Below, piece after piece: positions 50,086-62,001 of a stretch of 64,000 nucleotides of DNA. Location of the stretch: NCBI GenBank assembly GCA_015657535.1, contig JADHZB010001530.1:164956-228955 (forward strand), read 5' to 3'. Each line of letters begins with the position of its first letter. The stretch's first letter is position 1. Position numbers and translations under genes: made by a program. Source of the stretch: Nephromyces sp. MM_2019. Taxonomy: Eukaryota > Apicomplexa > Aconoidasida > Nephromycida. The notes below the pieces were generated by a model. It saw nothing but the letters and a program-made list of their open reading frames with translations, had not been told where the DNA came from and did not search any database.

Positions 50086-53000
50086 AAAAGCCTTGATGAC
50101 GATGTAATTCGCACGAGAGCTACGTGGTAAAGCCTTAACTACGAGGGAGTATCAGTCTTAGGAGGTCTATCTGATTACTGAGAGTAGCGGGAGAGCTTCA
50201 GTTTTAATAAGTTTGTCTGATTATTGAGAGTGGCTGCAAAGTAGCAATCTATACTAGTGAACGCGTACAGACCAACGGTAGAACTTGTGCAGGCGACTTA
50301 TCAATAAAACGAATAGATAAGTGATGGTTTCAGTCGTGCTTGTCGTTACTTTTCCATCTTCAGCCTATGCGCTTATCCAGTTGCTAGCATGCTTATGATT
50401 ACATGCGAGAATACTTGGACACGCAGCAACTAGGTAGCTAAACGTTTTATGATGACTTGAATACTCGCCCTACAACCCAGAAACATGTAGCATGACATGA
50501 TATGAAAAAATACTTGGTGTGCACACAAATCCTCATGATCTTAGTGAAACTCTCTAGTACTCGTAGTTTAAAAGGTTGCTAGTAATTCAAATATTCTTTA
50601 AAGCAAGAGCGACGGCTTTAGAATTCCTTCAAATTGTTCAACTTTAGCTCTGAAAGATTGTCTCAACTTCGGCCTGGGGTTGCTTCTAACGTAAATCGTT
50701 TTTCCTACGCTGACTTATAGGTTAGACTAGTTTTGTATACTATAAGTTTTGTTTTTTATCTCATTATGATTAGACCTCAGTAAAAAAAGAGCATAATATA
50801 AAATGTTTACAAGGTTGTCAGTAGTTTCATAAAAAAGTAACAATGGCAAAAGAAACGTGCAAAACTTCCAGTTACATGCGTATATCTTGAAGTTTTTCTG
50901 ATTTAAAATGTAGCCGAGACTCCGCAGTCTGCTAGAATACTTGTTGGCCCGAGTAAACTTTGTTTTCAGATTTCAACGTCTGTAGGATGTATTCTTTAAA
51001 AAGCGTGTCACACTTTTCTATAGGCCGAAGTATCGCTTTTTATAATCATCATTGTTTTGTTTTTTCAAGTAGATGCATTAGCAAACCGTAGAATTTTGGC
51101 AAGTTGGAAATGCTTCCCAAATCGAAGTCGTAGGTAGAAACTATATAAAATTTATGGGTGTAACCGTATGCAGCAATGCGCATAATCATTGGTATGGCTT
51201 GGCTTTAAAGAAGTACATTTATTACGGACTATCAGTGCTGCAGCGGATTCCCGTTTTTCCAGCGGGTATACTAAGGAATATTCCTTTGAAGCTACTGCTT
51301 GTTGCCTATTCTTAGTTACTAGTTTTTTTCCTTGGTTCATGCTTATCATGTCAGAATATCAGGAGCATTATCTATAATAGATAACTTGAATCATTGGTCA
51401 AAATTTCAGAGCAAGAATAATGTAGCAATTTTTCCAATTAAAAAATTACTAACAAGAATGATAAGGAATGCTAAAAAAGGATTTAGGTTAGCGCTTGGTT
51501 CTTTTGGTATTAAAACTCTTGAACCTGCTTGGATTCAAATTAAAAAGTCCGTCTCACTATTGTCTTTTTGCCTTTAGCTTGACTGCCACTCAAAACTGTC
51601 TCTAGGATTGCCTACGTACTTGCATATTCGCGTGATTCTAAAGTCATGCAGCCATTCTGGAAATTACACTGATACGACGGTTTTTAGTTTGATCGAATTA
51701 GATGATTTTACCCTGTTACTTAATTGTGATTTTTGCGCGCAGAATATCACTCTTTCTATGATGCACCGTGATGTGTACTTCAATATCTAACGTGTTTACA
51801 AAGGTACTGAAGTTTGGCAAGGTTCATTACCTCCAGTATACAAGACAGTTCGTGGTTCATCTAGTTTTGTTAACCCCACAAAAAATTTCATTCATTACCA
51901 CCGGCTGCCGTATGCTGCTTCTTTTCAGCTAGTACTCCCCAAGAGTGTTAGCTGAAGGATTAATAAATTTTTCTTCATCAGTTTTGGCCCGGATAAATTA
52001 GTAGCAGATAGGACTTGTCTGTTTACATTACACATTTAGGTCAATATAATACAGTTTCCCAATGTGCAGGAATATTACACTTACAGGGCTGTGAAGTGTA
52101 TGTATAGACTGCGTGTGCAAAGCCTAGTCTAGCGGTTTTAGGTGCCTAGGCATTTGTGCGGTCGTTAGAGTATAATGCTTACGTTTTAAACGCCACATAC
52201 GATGCTTTTATGTATGGCTGAGTGTTTTTATGGGAGGGCTATTTGAGTTTCGTCAATTTATCTGATGCATTTGCGCCAACGCATACTTCAGCATCCGTAT
52301 AAGGAAAAAATCTCTACAGAGAAAACTATCCGGTGGGCAGTTTCTTGACGGTTGCCGTTTTAAAGTAACAGTAATTACATATACCCTTGTTCCACTTGGA
52401 AAGCGTTATAAATATATTCGCTGGAGTTCACGGTATCTTAGCTGTTTTTTTGTACCTTTTTGTGGTCATCCTAGTGAGTCTAGATTTTTTCAGTAAAAAG
52501 CGGAGAATGCGTTCGTGCCTATGGAATAGAGGTGTAAAGAATATGATAATCTCCGGTAGGCATGTATTAATTTCTGGTAGTCTCCAGAATTTTGCAATTC
52601 TGGTACAGTGGGGTACCTGCAGTGACTGCATCTAGTGGTTTACCCATTCCTTTTATAAATACCATCGAAATTGTAGCAACGTTGTTCGGCAGTTTGGCTC
52701 TAACTGTTCACAGCTCATAGAACTCATCCTTATGTGGGCATCACACAGGGGTTACCAGGATTAGTTGCATCTGCTCTTAACAGAGGCAAAGGCTGGGCTT
52801 ACACACCTTGTGGTGAACTTTCGATGTGGGTAAAAACTTACAATAGCACCATGGATGGAGATTTTGTTATTGAAACCCTGGTCAAAATTTATAGGCTTAG
52901 CTGTTAAAATTTGATATGATTTACATGTTCTTATCTTTCTTTGCTCGAGATGATCCACATTAAAAAAAACAAATTTTAAATATTATTCGGTCACAATCAG

Positions 53001-53984
53001 GGGTTGTGTCTTTGTGTGTGCAAAGGCATACATATTTTGCATGCTGCTTTTTGAATTCACCGCGTATTTTGCGGCCGTACCAAGTGCAATGGTTTTGTTA
53101 TTTTTGTTTGAGGCAAGAGCACGACTAATGTCCTCTGATTGGTACTTCTTGTAGTGAGTTATACGATTTCCATCAATACCCATACGCAGCCTTTCGCACG
53201 CTGCACACTTCGCCACATACAAAAATGCATTGCATGTAATTTTCCTTGTTCAGGTTGAATTGACGTACTTGTAGACATAAACGAGCGAGGTACTCTGCCT
53301 AACCAGGTAAGGGAAATTTGACGAAAACATTCGGTGTGTTTTTTATTTACTTCTAGTGGAGTGATGATATTCCTACTCCCTAAATGCCTGCAGTAAATTC
53401 GCGGTCCGGGCTGACAAACTACGCCATGACCGCGTAGTCGCGACATTATGTTCCCCCTGTATATATGCAGTTTGCGTGTATCCCCACATGGCCGTAGGCA
53501 TAGATATCAACTGGTTGCTGTGGTTCAACTTCTTTTTGCCTCCGTGGCTGATGCTGTGACTCTGTTTTGTTATGTAATGGTAAATAACCGGGAAAAATGT
53601 ACGACTTTGGAGTTTTATGAGGTTGCGCTTCGGGCCTTTCCTGATGTTTGTTAGTACAATTTTCAGGGTTCCCTGATGGTGATACTATTATTCGTGATGC
53701 TTTCTTTGGATTTTACTGCACAATAGGATACTATGTTTTTGTCGGTGTACTCTCTGAGTTGCAGCGGTGCAGCGTGATAACTGGAAAGTGCACGCTAAGA
53801 TTTCCTTTTATGATTCAAGTGTTCATGCAGGTTTTTGCGGGAAACTGCAAATTCACGATTGCCGTAAGGAAGTAAAGGGAAGTTAGGCATAACCCTGTTC
53901 TGATTGTGCCACAATCTAGCATCTAGCATGGGAAAGGGGAGTTCCTCTACTAAAAGTGTGTACATATATTAATACGTTTTCTCA
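50086..53984. other. No firm gene
   Basis: Open segments exist on both strands: 51152-51349 minus, 52387-52635 plus with a hydrophobic stretch, and 52983-53222 minus with CAACERLR. No chain of phase-consistent exons or family motif was found. The minus-strand segment at 52983-53222 (KYQSEDISRALASNKNNK) looks the most protein-like and could be a terminal exon. Confidence 0.3.
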
Positions 53985-55508
53985 ATGGTATCGGATGCAG
54001 CCATGTCGTTCACACGGGACTGTCTCAAGGGGAAGGTTGCACTTATCACTGGAGGTGGTAGCGGCATTGGCCGTGGAATAACTTCCCGTTTCATGGAGCT
54101 AGGTGCACAGACAATAATTGTTTCAAGGAAATACGATCGGGTGAAATCTACAGCCGAGGTAAGAGCTCTTTTAGTTATGATATCTGTCTTGATTGATCAG
54201 AATCTTATTCATCTCTTGCTCAGCAGAGGAAAAACATGACTTTGACCTATACGCAAGAGATGAACAGGTGCATTTGTCTCCAGCACCTTCATGTATAGAT
54301 TTGCCAGAGAAAGTGAGCTGCACTGATTACTTCACTGGGAGAGTTTTTTGCATAAAAAATCTGCGAGTGATATATTTCTCATACTTTTATTTGTAAAGGG
54401 AGTTGCTCCATAGAACTATTTTTAAAAACCCTGTCAGTATTGGGTAGAGTTGAGGCATCGCTTTCTTTCCCGACTGGTATTTTAGTTGAAGTCCCCAAAG
54501 GCTGTGTCCCAGCTTTTTGTTTGATAGGAGTTGTTCCTTGACACCTATTTTTGGATCGCTTCTTGTTTCCCTTTTTCTGTTGTGACAGATGCTGATTCTA
54601 ACTGATTTCTTCATTTGAAAATGTATGCTGCCTACAATTTCCTTGTTTTTTCGTGCTGCTCATTTTTTGACATTTATCTTTTTTTAATATACCCTTTTTG
54701 CGGGAGGTGCTCATGTAAGCTTTTTGCTTTAACTCTTTAGGAACTGGAGAAGCAAGTAGGTGGCTCGTGCTACCCTGTTCAAGGAGATGTACGAGACTAC
54801 AATGCCATAGGGAAAATTTTCGATCATGTCATGGAAAAATTTAATAAAGTGGATATCTTGATCAATTGTGCTGCTGGAAATTTCTTAGCTATGCCCGATA
54901 AATTAAGCTACAATGCGTTCAGAACAGTGATGGAAATAGATGCCCATGGCTCTTTCATATGTTCACAGCATGCTTTCAATAAATCATTCTCGAAAATTGG
55001 GGGGGGCATCATAATCAATATATCCATGACTTTGCACTATACTGGAGCCTTGCTTCAGACGCATGCAGGTACCGCAAAGGCTGGGATAGATGCTATGACG
55101 AAACATCTAGCGGCTGAATGGGGTCCTTGTGGTGTTAGGGTCAACGGTGTAGCCCCTGGACCTATTGCAGGGACTGCCGGCATGTCGAAGCTGGGTACTT
55201 CTAAAGCTCCTGTTCCTCATGGTACTTCAAAAAAAAATGATGCAGGAGACGATGAACTTGACCAACTGACTGCTTTTATCCCGCTCCAAAGATTGGGTAA
55301 TCAAAAAGATATTGCCAATTCTGTAGTCTTCCTATGCCTACCTGAAGCTAGTTTCATAACTGGTCATACTTTGGTGGTGGATGGTGGCACGTGGCTCACA
55401 GCTGGAAATTTTGCTGTCCTTGATACTGCCGTCAGGAAGGCCTGGGTTGAAAGGGGAAAGGCAATTAGAGCCATAGCGAATGATACTGAATTTACTAGCA
55501 AGCTATAG
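53985..55508 (+). CDS. Peroxisomal 2,4-dienoyl-CoA reductase (SDR family)
   Basis: NADPH-dependent reductase of the short-chain dehydrogenase family that removes double bonds at even positions, so polyunsaturated fatty acids can enter beta-oxidation. Two exons, 53985-54158 and 54741-55508, joined in phase 0 (GAG|GTAAGA, CTCTTTAG|GAA), give 313 residues. The cofactor motif TGGGSGIG is at about 22-29 and the NCAAG structural motif at about 100-104. The active-site region has Tyr158 (LHYTG) and Lys171 (HAGTAKAG), as in DECR enzymes. VRVNGVAPGPIAGT and the VVDGGTWL end match the family. About 20 extra polar residues sit before PLQRLGN. The protein ends in SKL, the canonical PTS1 peroxisomal import signal, pointing to the DECR2-like peroxisomal form. 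The intron (582 nt) has no TG runs. Confidence 0.92.
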
Positions 55509-56787
55509 ATACTTTCATAAAGGCTACGAGTAGATGTTATTACAGGTGTAATTAAAGCAAGCTTTCCAAGCAGAGTTGGCTTTAAAGAAACGTCTAAAAT
55601 AGATTGTAGAACAATTCTTGGAGACTAAGGGGCATAACAATTATTAGAAATGGGAGAAATGCTATATATGGGAAATGGCTCTTAAAGTTTTCGAGTCCAT
55701 GGTCAATTTGTAGGTGATAATGAAATCGCTGTGGTCACGAGTTTTCTAAGATCTGTACCTACTCCTGACTATAAATCTGCGTGTAACCTTAATTTTTTAC
55801 ACTTGATTGGTACATCCGCAACAAAAAGCATACAACTCGTACCATAGCATCCATCAACTATCGTTGCTACATCAATATTCAGTATATCGCCATCTTTGAA
55901 CTTTTGTTCTGATGGAATTCATGACTCCTCGAGTGGTAGTATACCTACCAAGACCATAAAGACATCAGTTGATATAACTGATTTATTAGTTTCATCTGTA
56001 TCCTCAATATTTTATTTTTTTTACAGAGACTTCTCTACAGAGGTAATTTGCTGAGAATCTGTTATATCAGTAGGAAAAATGTACGTTACTTGGGGTTAGG
56101 TGTTAGTGGTAGATACACCTCGCCGCTGTAAAATGTGCAATCTCTGAAAATTTGAGGAAGGGCTTTTCAGTTTTATTTTTTATTACGTGAAATATTCGAC
56201 GACGGGTGATTTTAAATATGCAAATACTACCCTCCAGGGATTGAGCTGCCCCGGTCAAAACTTCATCAATTTATTAGCATTATGAGCGCCATTTTTTACT
56301 TCTTCCATGAGGAGCTTGTCGCACGGAAAAAATCTATCTTTCTGTCTCTTGATATATGCACACTCCCCCCTCTTGTCTCGTGACCATATTTATAAGTACA
56401 AGTGGCTGCCGTAGCAGGATTTGTGTAATGTAAGGCATTAGACTTCTCTCTATGTGATGCACAGTGAATGAGTCGATTGACGATTTTTACACGTCAGATT
56501 TGTTCTTTTGAGGTAAAACCCCCCAAAATACACGATACTATCGTATTACGAATCCTACCAAGGTTCTGTTTCCTTTAAATTTGGCTGTATTTTATAGTTC
56601 TGCGCTTTTATGGTAACCTGAAATTTTGCAATACTTTTTTTGATGAGGTAAAATGTCTATTTTTTTTACTGTAACCGCTGCTGAAAGAAGGGCAAGTATA
56701 TATACACGTCAATGGGATTTTGACAATATATTCGAATTGAGACTGATTTCAAGCAGAGCATTACTTAGTATGGGCGAATATAAAAGG

Positions 56788-56920
56788 GTGTGTGTGTGTG
56801 TGCCTATCTGTTTGTGTGTATGCCTATCTGTTTGTGTGTGTGCTTATCTGTTTGTGTGCGTTTATCGGTTAGTGTATTTGTGTGCTTATCTGTTGGTGTA
56901 TGTGCTTGTCAATTTGCGTG
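56788..56920. repeat. Degenerate 20-24 bp TG-rich tandem repeat
   Basis: About five copies of a unit like GTGTGCTTATCTGTTTGTGT, with small length changes, on the plus strand. Confidence 0.8.
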
Positions 56921-59900
56921 TGTTCGCGCCGGTCATCTGTTTTTGTATGTGTTTTTTCGCTTTTATCGCTTCATTGCCGCACCACTCCAGTTAGGGCTTC
57001 CAAAGGTGTTAAGGGGATAGGTAGTACTAAAACCTGAACCTAGAGCATGTATGTAAACCAACAGCAGCTGGGCAGAAAATAAATCATAAAAATAAAAAGG
57101 ACCACAAGATAATTCGAGTACTACCTGATCTATTCAACATTCTTTCTCTGCAGAATTAACCTTTTTGTTTGAAAGTACATAAAGCAGAGATTTTACGTAA
57201 ATCTGCAGAGATTTGCACCTAATCATAGATAAGAAGGGCCCTTCAACTAAAAGATACATTTTCCAGGTTTTTTTATGGCGTTCACTATCGTTTCGCCACT
57301 AACTTCGTTAGAGGATGCTCTCTACCAGATTTAGGGTAGTACAACGATGACTGTAACCAAAGATTGGTTTCATAAGTTTGTAGTATGAAGATTGATCCAG
57401 CCTAGCTACCAGTCCATTAAAGTCTTATGAAAATCTGCTTATTACTATTATCTTATATACTGTCGAACTGGAAAGCAACCACTTTTCTTGGGTAAGTAAA
57501 GTGCCCGCGACGCATCTACGCGGTCTGGAACCAGTTGAGCTCACTGCTAATTCAGTGTATGAAGCCGTGGAAATCTGATTTATTCCAAATGCCTGCTTAT
57601 TCTATGGCACGCAAAGTAATAACGCCTTTCAGTATAACTTTCTTCTGCCTGGTTTTGCTATAGCAGCATGAATAATAAGAAGTTTTGCTATAGTAGTATG
57701 ATATAAAATACCCAGTTTCTCTATAACACACGCAACAACACCAACAAAATTCCGTTATAACACACTAAATAAGAGCCAAGTCCCCTGTAACACACTAAAT
57801 AACACTCAGGTACAAGGCAAAACAGCAGGGTTTCACTTACCTGCCAGTTGCTTTGTGAATAAGTTCCCCTCAAAAATTTCCACGCAAAGTTATAATTTAT
57901 GGTGATAAACGTAGCAAATTGATTTGGCAATTAGTATTACCTCCTACTCCTGCTTGAGAAAACCTAATTGAAAATTTTTATTTTCTTTAAGATTCAAGCC
58001 GAATCGCCTAAGCGAAACGACACGTTTCTGCAGCTACCAAAATTGTGGGTGATTTTGGGACCAGCAGCTACAACAGCTATCGATGCTTTGAGCATGAAAT
58101 CGCACTGGTAGTACCCTCTCCCTATTCTAATTTGTAAAAATTCGAACGAAAAAACAGGGATAATGAGTGATAATAGGTGTAAAATAATCGGCTTCTTCCT
58201 CTAGTGTATGCATGAATAGAGGGATGTTTTCGTGACTCCAGCGTAAAAAAGCAAATTTCAGTGTGCTGTATTATTGGCTGTATGCACAAAAGTCGTTTCC
58301 AAGAGCATGAATTTAAGTGTGATAGGCGATGATAATATATTTTATGCCCACACAAAAAAGTGATTGGCAGTTTTAGGTAGCATCTGCAGGAAAAAAGGAT
58401 TCATCGCGGGAATTTGTGGTTGCAACTTTTTGCATTTGACGAAATTTCGGTGTTGAAACTTCTAGTTTGGTATGAGAGGCGAACTATCCTAGATGAACTC
58501 TCTTGTTTAACGAATCTTGATCTAAGGAGCGAATTGTCTTTAGAGACTTTTGCCCGTAGACGAGATTACACCGTTTTGAGGATCCCATTTAAAATCGAAA
58601 GAATCTGCTTTGCACACACGCCCACACTAAAGGCCAACAGGTCACGGAATGTATATTTAAAGTGCATTTTCTTCAAGCTGTAACGAGCAGATTGTCATAA
58701 TAATTTGGAAGAGCAAGTGCATAAAGAACTGCTTAGCATCTACATGATGAGATACCTAGAAATCGTCTAAAAGCAGAGCAGCATGCGCTTAACTGTCCAG
58801 TTCGACTTGAAAAGCAAAGCTTAAGACTACTTGATTAGAACCAAAGCGCAAAGTAATGAAGCAGCGAAAGGTAAGAAAAACTTCGGCTTATCAGTACCTT
58901 TAAGGCTGATAATTATTAAATAATAAAGATAATGCAGGTTATATTATAGGGGTTAAAGCTGATTGATGAAGATACATGGATGTTTGTGTGTCTGTGCGCC
59001 ACTCTTTTATTTACTAGTTGCTTTTATTTTGGTAGGTGTGGTGTGTGTTGTGTGTGTGTTGCTGTGTGTGTTAGTTGCGTTTATCTTGTGTGTGCTGCAC
59101 ATTCCTATTGTGTGTTATGTGTGTGTGCTACACGTATTCCCCTGTGCCTGTCACATGGCATGTGCTCCCGCCTCTGATAGCTCTCCCTACATGTGGTACA
59201 CACAAACACACTGTGTGCGCGTCAACATACTGCCAAATTTTCTCCAAGTGTGCGTTCCGTGTGTATTGCAATTAAAGTTGCGATATACATTGTGTGCGTT
59301 AATGCTTCTCTCTTGTGAGCGGCCTTTTTATTGAACTGTGCAAATGAGGCTAATTACCAGTTTCTGGATGACTTTACCCTCTATCAAAGAAAACGCCGCA
59401 ACTTACTCAACTAATTCGTCCTATATAGAGAGATTCCACTTTATTATTATACTGTGTGTGCTCTTTCAAAATCTACTCAAAACTTTTGATAATTTTTACT
59501 TTTATTTTGTCAAAAATAATAAAAAAAATATTCTCTGCGCCGCTTAAACTTTCTAATGAGCATTCGGAAGCTTTTGTTTTATTTTTCTGGGTAAAATATC
59601 CCGCTTTTTCCATTTTTGTTTATGTTTTTGCTTCACTTTTCCTCATAAAAGCAGCCTTTGTGGTTACCAAGTTACTCCCTCTTCTTTGATGTTTTGTGGT
59701 GCTCGTTGTTCAACTTCCTGCTGATACTCAAGCTATTCATGCCTATAAAAAAAGCTTGAATTTTTTTGAAAAGGATAACTTTGGATGTATATTCTACGCA
59801 GAAGCTGCTGTTATAGCAATTTTTGAAAACCTTTTTTTTTTCTAGCTCTCTATCACGCGAATCTGTATTCTTTATACCATCTCTGATTGTCAACCAACTT

Positions 59901-60360
59901 ACTTCTTCCTTAATAAATTTTCAATTTTTTTGCCGAATGATGATTGTTTTGAGATTCCGCTAGAAGATGGAGAGAAATGCGTTGACGTTTTGCACAAGCT
60001 GAACTGCAAAGGCAGTGTGCGTACACCGCCTGTGCGCTAAGTTTGCAGTTTCTCTCGATTTTTATCGTCTTTCTTCTTTTTTTAAAAAATCGACTCCTCG
60101 AATCAATTCCTCCTTTCTATTTCCCCCCTGCCTGGATGCTGCTGCTGGGGAGTCACGAACTATAGGAAAGACTGCTTTTTCTGGAGTTTATGGACTGAGC
60201 TACCTTAAAAGGGTGTGGCACGCTAGCGTTGATGTTTATGTTTGCATGCTTCTTGTGTGTCATCATTTAGGTCGTAGCGGCCTTTTAGCTGCCGCAATTT
60301 CCTGGTGAAGATGTTTGTGTTTCGTTTGGAAAGAGTTTGTGAGAAAATAAGAGTTCAATT

Positions 60361-60432
60361 TGAGGGTGTGTGTGGGTGGGGGGTTGTGTGTTTTGGTGGG
60401 GGTGTATGTGGGTGGGGGTGTGTGTGAAGATT
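60361..60432 (+). repeat. G/T-rich tract with potential G-quadruplex
   Basis: At least four G-runs of three or more (GGGTGGGGGG, GGTGGGGG, GGGTGGGGG) are separated by TGTGTG on the plus strand. A G-quadruplex is possible in the DNA, or in RNA if this strand is transcribed. Confidence 0.6.
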
Positions 60433-61559
60433 GTTGTGTGAGGAGCTCATAGTGTGCGTTTGAAATCTGAGTTTTTTATATGAAATTCTGCGTATCCAGC
60501 GCTTGTGCAATGTGTCTTTAAGTGCAAAAAGTTGGTAAATACTCGCAGCATCTTCCTTGCACTAAATCGGGTGCGCTTCTCCTGAAGTTTTTAGGTTATT
60601 TAGATGCCACATAAACGGATAATCACATAATCTTCTTCCTATATCTTTTAGGGGAATTGAATTAGCAGTAAGCAGCTTTTCTGTTCTCAAGAAGATATAT
60701 ACATGCATAGGGAGTATAACACAAGTTTATTCTCAATAAATTTCCTCAATAACTGCTGGTAAGTAGCAAAGAAGGTTTAACAGGATGAGGAGATTAGCTG
60801 TTTCTTCGCCTATTTTTTTTCACCTTAGAGTACTTTTAGTTCTTAATAAGAAGGATTTGGAAAAAATCCCATTTTAATCCAGAGTTTTGCTATCCCTCAG
60901 TAATCAGTTCCTGTAGGCTCTTTTTCAATCAAAATGCATACATTATGCTTGCAGGACGAAATTTTATGTATGCTGACAGCTGTACCTCTGTGTGGATGCT
61001 CAATGTTCGCATTGAGGTTCACGGGGTACCTTTTTTGCCTCTCCTCAATGGGTGTACGTACACTCGACTTGCAAACTTGTTGGTCGCAGGTCTGTATCCT
61101 CGTTTTTGCCGAAATTTTAATGATTGAAGGAAATTGTGAGATGTTGATGAATTGATGGGTATCAACCGAAGGGTTAAGCGAAGATTTCTCTGTTTATCAA
61201 AGATTTTTTTTAGAGAGAGAAATTTTTATCTTTAGGGTGTGCGTGTGTATTACAGTTTAAAGAAAAGGGTGAGGGCATAGTTGAGGCGTTACACTCGTCC
61301 TGCCTTTCTTATCGCTGCTTCTCGATCTTCCTATTCCTCTTTCTGATATGTTTTTCGTTTAATTTCTGGTTTTCTTCTATAAAAAATTCTGTTTGCATGT
61401 TGATTTATTTGTATAAAGTGTGTGTTTTCTAGGAGGTAGAAACGATTTACTTTTCGTGTGTAAAACGGTGATAAATATCTTCGTTTCTTGCTTCTGCACG
61501 CGTTTAATTAAGCCACTTGAGTCTTTCTGGTTACTCGCTTCGATCTTTTGTTTGATAAA

Positions 61560-61735
61560 TTTGAAGTTTCTTCTCTTGGATTGGGGAATTTGCTGTTTTT
61601 TATGTGTGATTTTGTCTTCTTTCACTCTGGAAAATTTCGCTGTGTATGTGATTTCTCTTCTCTTGGTGGGTGAAATATTCTCTGTTTTTGTGTATGATTT
61701 CTCTCCTTTTACTCTAAAATTCCATCTTGGTGTTG
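61560..61735. repeat. Degenerate 41-46 bp pyrimidine-rich repeat, three to four copies
   Basis: Units of the form CTTCTCTTGG...GAAAT...GCTGT...TGTGTGATTT recur four times with drift. In the minus-strand frame they encode Lys/Thr-rich repeats, and in the plus-strand frame hydrophobic ones. Neither looks like a genuine protein. Confidence 0.55.
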
Positions 61736-62001
61736 AACGTAGCATCTCTTACTCTATGCGTTTATCTTCATCTGCTTATTAAACTATATATTTTGGCTAT
61801 TTATGCAGGGAAAAGAGAAGTTTTCTTCTGTGCTTAAGCTTGAGCATAGTCTTTCCACTTGTTAAGTTCTTATATTAGACTGAGTTTTGTCCTTGTGTGA
61901 AGCTTGGCACACACACATCGCATCATCTACTCTTTCTATCCTAAAAACGTCACATAATCATAACCCTTCATAGGGGAGATATTGAATGAAGCTCGAAGAG
62001 G

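Larger units (their letters stand above)
55509..62001. other. TG- and T-rich region with a few possible exons
   Basis: The best exon candidate is 60955-61089, plus strand: acceptor ATGCTTGCAG, donor GCAG|GTCTGT, reading MYADSCTSVWMLNVRIEV and LNGCTYTRLANLLVAG. Weaker candidates are 60171-60213 (FSGVYGLSYLKR) and about 60271-60305 (GRSGLLAAAISW). They do not join in one consistent phase, so no gene is claimed. The rest is TG microsatellite, pyrimidine-rich tracts and AT-rich DNA. The long plus-strand frame at 58963-59334 is Val/Cys-rich because of TG repeats. Confidence 0.35.

Noticed and set aside
58963..59334. 123-codon plus-strand frame rich in Val and Cys
   Set aside because: The amino-acid content follows directly from TGTGTG repeats; three overlapping frames give the same type of peptide.
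61377..61745. 122-codon minus-strand Lys/Thr-rich frame
   Set aside because: Complement of a degenerate pyrimidine-rich repeat; the plus strand is also open there, so the open length reflects composition.
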